Positions 11,560 through 21,700 of a stretch of DNA of 64,000 nt are shown in pieces; within the stretch, counting starts at the first letter, position 1, and every line of letters starts with the position of its first letter. Where the stretch lies: the NCBI RefSeq assembly GCF_932526225.1, contig NC_064038.1:9919070-9983069 (forward strand), written 5' to 3'. A program made the position numbers and the translations under genes. Below the pieces are notes generated by a model, which saw nothing but the letters and a program-made list of their open reading frames with translations, made no database searches and was not told the DNA's origin. This DNA comes from Nematostella vectensis (Eukaryota; Cnidaria; Anthozoa; Actiniaria; Edwardsiidae).

Positions 11560-13254
11560 AGCAATCATGATAAGATGATTTATTTTGTAAAAGATATATC
11601 CAACTTATTTCAATGGCGAAGATTACCCGTGTATGTGAGCAAATGTTCTATGATCTTAGCTTTAAATCGGACTATGAACCTTTTACAGTGTCTTCATATT
11701 TAATAATTTACCTTTATCGAAAATGGAGAATATCTAAAGCTAAAACGCACATAAAAAAATACACAGCTTTCTGGTACCCATGAATTAATGTGGGGTTCTC
11801 TAAAGCTAAAATATGGAGAACTGTGAATTAACGTCAACACGCCTTTGTCTATAAAATGAAATAAAATAGAATAAAACGACTTATATAAAAGTGTTGAGCT
11901 CAAGGGGCCAGCGTGTCCTTTATATCTCCACCACATCCAAATCTGTGGCAAGGACGAAAAATTAAGCCAAGAAGGTTTTGGGCTCAATCCTATTTTCTAT
12001 GGTTCCCGGGCCTTTTTAAAGCTTTTGCGCGTGTAAGGTACAATGCTAAGGTAAAAAACCTTGTTATGACCAACGGTGAAATGATCAGCTTACTCTTGAA
12101 CCTAAATCAAACCTTGCACGAAACATATGGTCACGAACAGATAACAATCTTTTTTTCTAAAATGAAAGTGAAAAAATATTTCCTTTCTTTTGGCAGTATC
12201 AAAAGCTTAATTCCTCCTCTACAAACAATTCATCCGCCTTCATCACAATTATTTTAAAGCATGTCTCAAACAATTACTAGTTATTGACCTATTAAATCAT
12301 ATTTTAAGGGAGTGAACACGGAAAACAGGTAACAAATATTAAGAAAACCTAGTAAAACACAACAGGCTGATTTACTCACTCTACGGACTCAAGTCAGTGG
12401 TTGAGAATTTGCGGGCAAGTCGCAAAGACTAAATCGCGCTGTCTAAATCAGCTTTTGATTCTCGACCAAAACTTCTTCTGAAAGAAACATTAAAAAAACA
12501 GCAATAAGAATATAGTATCTGGTAGTATTACTTAATAGTTCTTCACACTGGAACCCCTTGCTAATCCATTTGCTAGGCCTGATAGATGTATTGTTTCACA
12601 ATAATAATTCAACAATAACACGACACCAGGAAACACTCTTTAATACTAATTTGTTTTTCCATAAATATAATATCCTGTTTGGGTGCATGTGAATGATTTT
12701 TCTAATCGTGATTATAGATTAGAGCCTAGCTCTGTATCCAAAAAGTACCTTAATAGTTATTTTTTTAAGTTTAATATAGCGTTTTCAGTGCAAAAAGACA
12801 TCTAATTTAATGAAAACAAAACAAAAAATTTTTTCAAGAAAAAAATTTCAAAAGTTTTGGTTGTTCACTGACGAAAGTCGTTTTTGAAGTAAAAGTAACT
12901 GCCAAAATCAACAAAAATTCATTTAAAAAGTGTATTATCGTATTTGTCATTTACACTTGTACTCGTCAATTCGCTATTAATACAAAAAGTTTAGAAATCA
13001 AGGATTATATCAGTCATAAAAAAACCTTCAAATACTAAAATTGAAGTCCATAGTCCATAGGTTATCTATATGTCTTTTTAGTTCAAGACATCCCAGAGCA
13101 AATAGTATTGGATGTCTTCAAACAGGTCCGGTAATTACCTTCCTGAATGTATAAGCTTTCATCTTTTTCTTTTGCGCTATTTATACGATGCACGAGTCTT
13201 TCAAAAGCATTCCCTGGCATAAGCGGACCCGAGAGCAGTTTGCCTTTGTAAGCC
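11560..13254. other. intergenic, no gene recognised
   Basis: AT-rich DNA between the dispanin poly(A) signal and the start codon of the CUB/MAM gene. It presumably includes the latter's promoter and 5' UTR, but no TATA box or other element could be called with confidence. Confidence 0.4.
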
Positions 13255-14582
13255 ATGACCGCAATAGCTGTTTTTGGTATTATCATCGCTGTTGTTAGTG
13301 CAGAAAACCCAGCCTCGACCTACTACAGAGGAGGTGAGTTAAAAGATGCTTAAATTTTTAACCGTGAGTAGGAAAATTGAAAAATAAGCCGCGATTTGTC
13401 CTCAGGCGTTTAGCCTAAATCAAACTCAGTTACTTCACAAATGAAAAGCATACGAAAAATACGCAAAAAAAAAAGATAAACTCATAAAAGTAGCTTTAGG
13501 CTTTTTGGGAGAAGTAAAGAGCTTTTAGAAAATTGTAGACTACCAGACTACGCACCTTTTATCGTTACTTTCTCAAGAACCCGCCAGGTGTCTCTTAAGA
13601 GGAGAAACCGATGTTACTAGCTCATCTTGCCTGCGGTGCATGGTGTGTCTTTCGACCGTCTTTGCGACTAAGTGCCTTCCCCTCCCTTTCCACGAATACA
13701 CAATACATCGCTCCTTAGACGTCTCGTTTATTTCGGCGTCAACCGAAGATTAAGTTAGTCAAGAAAGCCAAACATCTATCTTGTTGTTGTTGTTGTTACA
13801 TTCCTTTATGTGCCTTAAATGTTTAACTGTTTTTTCTCGGTATAGGGTGTGGCGGTACGATAACTGGTGCATCCGGGACATTCTCCAGTCCCAATTTCCC
13901 TAGCAACTACCCTGACAACGCTATGTGCGAGTGGACTATCACTGCCCCAGTAGGAACCTCGCGTATCGACATCGCATTTCCAGCTTTCGACGTGGAATGG
14001 GGGCCATCATGCGAGTAAGGAAAACAATCTCTTTATCTTAGTCTATTTTTTAAAGTCTACGTGCCATGCGAACATAGAGGGATTCGAGAAGCGCTGTGTC
14101 GAATTTCTATCCTAGTCGCCCCACCCCCACACATAGTTTATTTGAGTAAAACCTTTTACGTCAGTAATCATGTCAGGCTTCTAAGTTTTTTCATATAATA
14201 TTTTTACGTGTCCATGAAATCTACATATTTCTTTCGTTTTGATGCAAGGAAACCATATGAATAAAACGTTGTCGTTCTGGGGGTCTGGTCGAGGAATCTT
14301 AGTTTGTTTTTATATACTTTCTCTATAGAGTAAAGATGGTCACAGTCACTGTTTTTCTCTTCTGATTACAAGTCATAAAGTTTAACAAATCCCCTGCGAT
14401 ACGACAACCTTAAAAATGACAAGAATCGTGCAGGTTTTCCAAATAAGAAATATATTAGTTTCCCGTATGGAAATGACCGCGTTTGGCAATTTGTTTTGAC
14501 AATTTTTGGCTGAACTTTCTTGATATGTAGAGAATCCCCTTGAATTATAGTGTTTTTGGTCCTGTGCAGTGATTGTCTTATG

Positions 14583-14675
<93 letters not shown>

Positions 14676-17600
14676 AATGGAGACCCCCCACCCCCTCGAA
14701 AAATTAGGTCCACTTTTTCGGATTTCGCACCCCCAAGGCCTGGCCCTTATTGCCGAAACGTCGAAAAGCGATTCAAAATTTTTTTTTTATAATAAAGAGA
14801 ATCACCTTAAGGCATTTTTAAACAGTGTGTATCGTTTAATTGGGGGAAAGCCCTTATCAAGTTTTACAAACGAACCTAAGCAGATTTATCCCAACGCATT
14901 TCATTTTTAGTTGGGATTATCTTACCGTGAAGGATAAGGCAGGAAACCAAGTCGGTGACAAGATATGTGGCCGACCTTACGCTCTTAAACTCTCCGTCCC
15001 AGGGGACATTGCAGTAGTGGGTTTTGTCTCGGATGGGTCTGGTAACGAAAAGGGCTTCCAGTTGCAGTACGCCGCGATGGCCCCACCCAAGCCGAAATCC
15101 ATGGGTGAGTTTACCCTGGTTTACAGCGAAAGTAGGAGTATATCAAGGGTATATTTTAAGGGGAGGGGGGGGAAATAAGGGGTCTCCATTTTTTCTCCCC
15201 AGGGGCAGCGGACTAGGAGTGGCAAGGGGGTGGCACTTGTTTCCTCTTATTTTGGGACCACCCCGCCTTTCTTCTTTTGGATCCCCCATCTTCACGCACT
15301 AAGGAGAGACTGAAAGTGAAAGGGAAAGTGAATTCATTGCTTTAGCAATGTAGTAATGTATTAGTTTTTTTTTCAATAATTTATGCCTGGTTTCAGTCAA
15401 GACAAAATACACAAGGCAAATGGCTGTGGAAAAAAATAGAGTAGGAAAAATTCCTGTTACCTTCCTGTCCGAGATACAAAATGCCCGTCACCTCCCTGTA
15501 GGAGATACAAAATCCCCGCCACCTCCTTGTCAAATATTCAAAGTGCCCGTCACTTCCCTGTCCGAGATACAAAATGCCCGTCACCTCCCTGTCAGAGATA
15601 CAAAATGCCCGTCAGTGTCAGTGATATCAAATGGCCGTCACCTCCCTGTCAAAGATATCAAATGGCTAATCCATCTTACCAATTACTGTTTTATTGTGAA
15701 TCGTTTAATGACGACTAAAGTGAAGAGCGTTTTACAGACCATCATTTCAAATCAGAAGTAACCTTTAAAATGTCTTTGTCTTACAGGAGACTGTGATTTC
15801 GATGAAGGTCTATGCAAGGACTGGGAAAACCTGGATAACAAGTTTGACCAGTTTGACTGGTCCCCCGGAAGAGGCAGCACCCCAACAGCTCTTACTGGTC
15901 CGACCGCTGACCACTCAGGAAAAGGTAAACTGAATGTGTTTCTCTTTGGCACAGTGAAGTTTTATTTAAGTACTAGTTTATTGATATTCCTTCTGCAACT
16001 GTCCACAAAAAGGTGTTTTTTAATGAACAATCTATTAAAAGCAACATAGAAAATAAAACGCTTACTCCGGTCATGAAATACATTAAAAAAAGGAGTATAA
16101 TAAAAAAAATATTTATTCAGGTCAATACGCGTACATCGAGGCAACTGGTCAGCGGCAAGGAAGCACCGCAAGGCTTGCCACACCCTTGATTCCAGGCCCT
16201 CGCTGCCTCAAGTTCTTTTTTTATCAGTATGGGATCGCCGGTATGGGTAGACTCAGGGTATACGTGGTAACTAATGGCAACCAAAGGTTGGCCATGAGTC
16301 TCGAGGGTAGCCAAGGCAACCAATGGAAAGCTGCAACAATTCAAATTGACGAGACTGTACCGTACAAGGTAAAGCGCTCAAGAACAGGCGACTTGCACGC
16401 GAATATTTTGGTGATCAGCTTGCGCGCGCTCCGGCCAAGCTGAAACAACATCATCAACAACAATAACAAAACTTATTTAGTGCTCACGAGATAGCTGAAA
16501 GTTCCTTCAACTCCCCTCTTCCCCCACCCCCAGCAAATCCTAAGTACGCGCCTGTGGTCAAAGGTGGCGACAGGAAGTTTTCTTGGGTGTGGAATTAAAA
16601 GGCTCATTCTTTTTCTTTACCAAAAACCATATGAGTGCATTGGAGGAGTGACAAACAATAAATCATGAAGTAGATTTGGTTTTTAAAATTTCGGCAGGCC
16701 ATTTCCTGTTTTCGACGCACACCAGCAGATAGAGGCTGCCCGGTGGATTCCGTCCTGCATTAAACAAAAAAGAAGAAAATACTAGTGTTTTTGATTGCAT
16801 CGTTTTTTATCAAAGGTCGTGTTCGAAGGAACTGTGGGACAGTCAGACTACTCCGATATCGCTATCGATGACGTCACATTTTCCAAGGACAAGTGTCCAT
16901 CAACAGGATCAGGTATGTGGTCATGTGATCAAATGACGTCATATTCTCGAAGGGCAGGTGTTAATCAAAAGGTTCAGGTATGTGGTCATGTGATCAAATA
17001 ACGTCAGCCTTGTGTCTTTTTTAAGCTCCCCTTTTCGTTAAGTCCCACATGTCTTACCGATTAGCTGAGGCATTCGGCGTGCGTTACGTTTTCCTCCCTT
17101 TCATGGGCCGTCTACAATAACACGGATTCGTTTGGATCCGTATACTTTTTGATACGTTTAGGCCTTCCGTCCACACTAACACGCGCGCTGGATCCGGCGA
17201 ATCCGGATACATTTGAAAAGGCTGTTGAAAGTGAATCAAAATGAATTCGTATACTTTGGTCCGTAGTGTGGACGGTCGAATCCGTATCAAAATAAAAACG
17301 ATAGCGTCATATCGCAGGCGCGCGCTGCTTTGAGCATGCGCACATCATAAAAACGACGTCACCCTACACCTTTCAGCGTTTTCAAACGTTTGAATCCGTG
17401 TTAGTGTGGACGGCTGGATCCAGGCGAAAACGATGCGAAAACGATAGTGTGGACGCGAATCAAGTGATGCGTTTTCGGCGAAACGAATCCAGACTTTTGA
17501 AGTCCGTGTTAGTGTGGACGACCCCTCAGTGAGCGAGCTCTTTATTTTTCCAGAGTGCGGTGGGATATTGACCAGTAAGTCCGGGACCTTTAGCTATCCC

Positions 17601-18638
17601 CAGTCCTCCAGCGTCTATCCCAACAATGCTCGCTGCATGTGGACCATCCGCCCCTCGACCCAGACCTCGCTCGTTGTCATCAAGTTCAACTCCTTCGATG
17701 TTGAACAGGAGTACAGATGCAGGTGATTTTTGAGCCAGCGTACCTTGCGGTCGCTTTTGCGGCCAAGAGAGAATGAGCTGGTCCCTTTAAAGATGTTGGA
17801 TTGTTACATGAAAACGTGCGTTAAGGCGAACCTAGGGTTTTCCCAAATTATGTACTCTTAAGTAAAATGATAATGCCCTATTTTAAAGTACGGATATCTA
17901 TTTGAACCGTAAACTTTAAAAGCAACTAATTCGACCTTCACGTAGAAGCCAGCAAGTCACTGTGTCAGAAGTAGCTCATTTTTATTTGAAGATTTTTCTC
18001 GTCGTTCTCTGGCGTGACGGGCGCAGTAATTTCTGTGTTTATTTTGGCTTGAATTTGCCACTCAAAAAGTACGTTATCATAGTTAGTGCAAGTCGTAGAT
18101 TATCCTCAACAAACAGGGAGTCAAACGATACATATATCTATATGTGTAATATTTAAGGGAATTAAATTCATTATTATTTCACTTGCTTTTGTTTCAGAGA
18201 CGACTACGTTGTCGTCAGTGACTCTAAGGGGAACCCTGTAGTGCAACCGAGATTTTGTGGAGTTTACCCAGAGGGCTTCGGGCTAAAGGTGCAAGGGAAT
18301 GAAGCCCAAATATATTTCCATAGCAACGAGCACTTGGGGAGAAAGGGCTTCAATGTGAGCTATGCAGTATTAGCAGAATCCTCTGCAGGTATGGATAAAG
18401 GGTGCCTGGAGCTGTTGGTGGACAGATAAAATTGTGCATGATGACGGTGACAATGATGATGTTTGTATTATAAAGGTCATAATAATGGTAAAGATGGTGA
18501 TGGTGATTATGATGATGGTGATCATGGTGACGGTGATGACGATGATGGTGATAATGATGATGGTGATTATGACGGTGATGATGATGGTGATGATATTGAT
18601 GGTAGTGATAATGATGATGATGATAATATTGATGGTAG

Positions 18639-18736
<98 letters not shown>

Positions 18737-21700
18737 GTGATGCTGATTATGGTGATGGTGATTATGATGATCGTGATTATGATAAGGACAATGACTAGAT
18801 GGTATATGTGGTATTGACCATATTTTTGATGATATGAACAAGAAAAGGCCCATGATACTGAGTATACTAGATTTATGCTTAAAAATATGTTATGAATACA
18901 TGTTTCAAAATTGTCAAAATAGATGACAATTTCTTTTTTTTTTCCTTCTAGATGACTGTGATTTTGACGCTGGTCTGTGTTCAATGTGGTTCAACTCGAA
19001 ATCCGACGATTTTGATTGGTCGATCGGTGGTGGCCACACCCGCAGCTTCTTTACAGGACCTCGTCGCGGGGATGTTTACGCATTGGGTGAGAGCTACCGA
19101 CCTTTACAGATTTGTATTGCCGCTGACCTCTTTTTAACTGGCACCAGGGCCGTAGCAGGGGGTGGGGCACTGGGGTCACGTGCCCCCCCCCCCAATATTT
19201 TAAAAAATTGTAAGGAAATGACTCCCCCCCCCCCAACTGGCCTGCTACGGCTATGGTCACGTAGGGCCTTACTTCAAATGTATACATGTTGACTACTTCT
19301 CCCTGCAAAGCCAAGAAGTAGTGAATCTTATACGTCAAAAATTGCAATTCAAAAGACGCACCCGCACGGTTTTACTAAGAAATTTAGAGAAAATATATGA
19401 CCGCAGCTGTTACAAGGTAAAGCAAAATTGTCTCAACTCTTAAGCCTTGACAACAACAACAACAAAACGAAATTATTCTCCATCCGCGCAAAGGCCCCTT
19501 TCAGTTTCAATCTTACCGGACGCATCTTTTTAGCTGTTATATATGTCATCATTGTTAGGCCACGCGTATCGTGCAGCGCGTTCTATCGTGACCACAAATG
19601 AAAAGCTTAAGTAAGCCAGTCTGCAACATAGTATCTTGGTTTTGATTGACAAAAAAAACTGCGCACTTCAAAACTGTCAAGGTGGCCACGTTAGCGCGCA
19701 TCGCACTTTAAAAGCCCTGTCATCATATAATACAACAACGCAAGAATTCAAATAGAGATAGAGAAAGCCCTAGATGACGCTTTCGCTCTCCCAATCCAGG
19801 CAAATATGCGTTTATCGAAGCCAGCCACCGCAGACCCAATGATCGAGCAGTACTGGTCAGCGGTGTAATGACCGGAGAGAGGTGTTTATTGTTCTCCTAC
19901 AACATGCGCGGGAGGATGATGGGAACTCTGGAGGTACTGGTGACGAGTGGACAGGGTACCCGCAAGGTTTGGCAGGCAGCGGGAGATCACGGGTATAAAT
20001 GGTACCAAGGCAACGTTTCCATCAAAGAGACTGGGACCTACCAGGTGAAAACACGGGGAGAGTTCTCTTTTACAATTTGAAATTTGTTGCTTGCCGGTAT
20101 ATACAGTCAATAGGCCATTCCAGCTATAAAATTGCACGCGCACTCGACATGGCGACCTACCTCAACTACCATCATGCAGCGCGTTTCGTTTGGTGCAAGC
20201 TTTTAAGCTTAATTAATTTAATCAATTTTTTAAGCTTTAAAAAAAAGGAGCCTGCTGCATGACGGTAGTTGAGGTAGGTTTCTATTGTAATGCGCGCACA
20301 AACTTATAACTTGAATGGTCTAAACTAATGTTATTTTCTTTAGGTTATGTTTGTGGGGATTGTCGGATATGGCTTTACAAGTGACATCGCACTTGACGAG
20401 ATTGCTTTCAAAAACGGAGCATGCGCACCAGATCCAGGTGAGACAGCAAGCATCTCGTATGTGATTGCTTGCGTTACGTGTCTTGTCGTACTGTAGTCAG
20501 GCGTTACGTGTCTTGTCGTACTGTAGTCAGGCGTTACGTGTCTTGTCGTATTGTAGTCAGGCGTTACATGTCTTGTCGTACTGTAGTCAGGCGTTACGTG
20601 TCTTGTCGTACTGTAGTCAGGCGTTACGTGTCTTGTCGTATTGTAGTCAGGCGTTACGTGTCTTGTCGTACTGTAGTCAGGCGTTACGTGTCTTGTCGTA
20701 CTGTAGTCAGGCGTTACGTGTCTTGTCGTACTGTAGTTAGGCGTTACGTGTCTTGTCGTACTGTAGTCAGGCGTTACGTGTCTTGTCGTATTGTAGTCAG
20801 GCGTTACGTGTCTTGTCGTACTGTAGTCAGGCGTTACGTGTCTTGCCGTACTGTAGTCAGACGTTACGTGTCTTGTCGTATTGTAGTCATGCGTTACGTG
20901 TCTTGTCGTACTGTAGTCAGGCGTTACGTGTCTTGTCGTACTGTAGTCAGGCGTTACGTGTCTTGCCGTACTGTAGTCAGACGTTACGTGTCTTGTCGTA
21001 TTGTAGTCATGACAGTCACGGTACGAGCGTGCTAGTAACGGCTAATCAGGTAATCATCAGAGTTATGTTTGCAATGATGCGATGAGTACCACAGTACAGC
21101 TACTTGCGTGTTACTTGTTACATATGCATATATACCTTTGACATGATATCGCTCTGCACGAATTCTAAGCAGACGCATACTAATCTTCTTATATTTTCTC
21201 AAATAATTACATTTCTCAGGCTGCGACAGAGTACTTACAGGTGCAACAGGCGAAATCACAAGTCCAAATTATCCTTCCCCCTACCCCCCTGGTGTGGACT
21301 GTACTTGGACTGTCATCCCTCCCCCACAGTATGATAACGTCGCCATCACTATCCACGACATGGATATTGAGAATACGCCACAATGCAGGTTTCCTTTTAT
21401 TGTGCTTTTTTTAGATCCTATGGTCTCTTGCCCAAATATGATGATGAATGTTGTGAATCATTTGATCGTCCCAATATAATGGAAGCTCGATTAAGCGATA
21501 TGGCAGGGGACCAGAAAACTGCATCGTTATAAATGAGAAAATCATTTTAATGATCTTAATGATTTAAAAATCGAGATAATTTTCTATCAATTCTACTGTT
21601 GGCTGAAGACAGGCGCGCTCCCAGGATTTGCTTAGGAGGTACGCTGTTATAGGTATCATATGACAAAGTATAGTATCTGAATAGAAAATGACCCACTTTT

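Noticed and set aside
11913-12257. 114-codon plus-strand open frame
   Set aside because: Composition looks random, with no family resemblance or splice context.
14366-14792. Ile/Tyr-repeat open frames
   Set aside because: Produced by the TA microsatellite.
18350-18984. Long His-, Asp-, Met- or Ile-rich open frames on both strands
   Set aside because: They are the reading of a GAT/ATC microsatellite in an intron, with no exon borders.
20469-21035. Long repetitive open frames and a possible CRISPR-like array
   Set aside because: A direct tandem 30-bp repeat without spacers, in an intron of a eukaryotic gene. Open frames arise because 30 is divisible by three.
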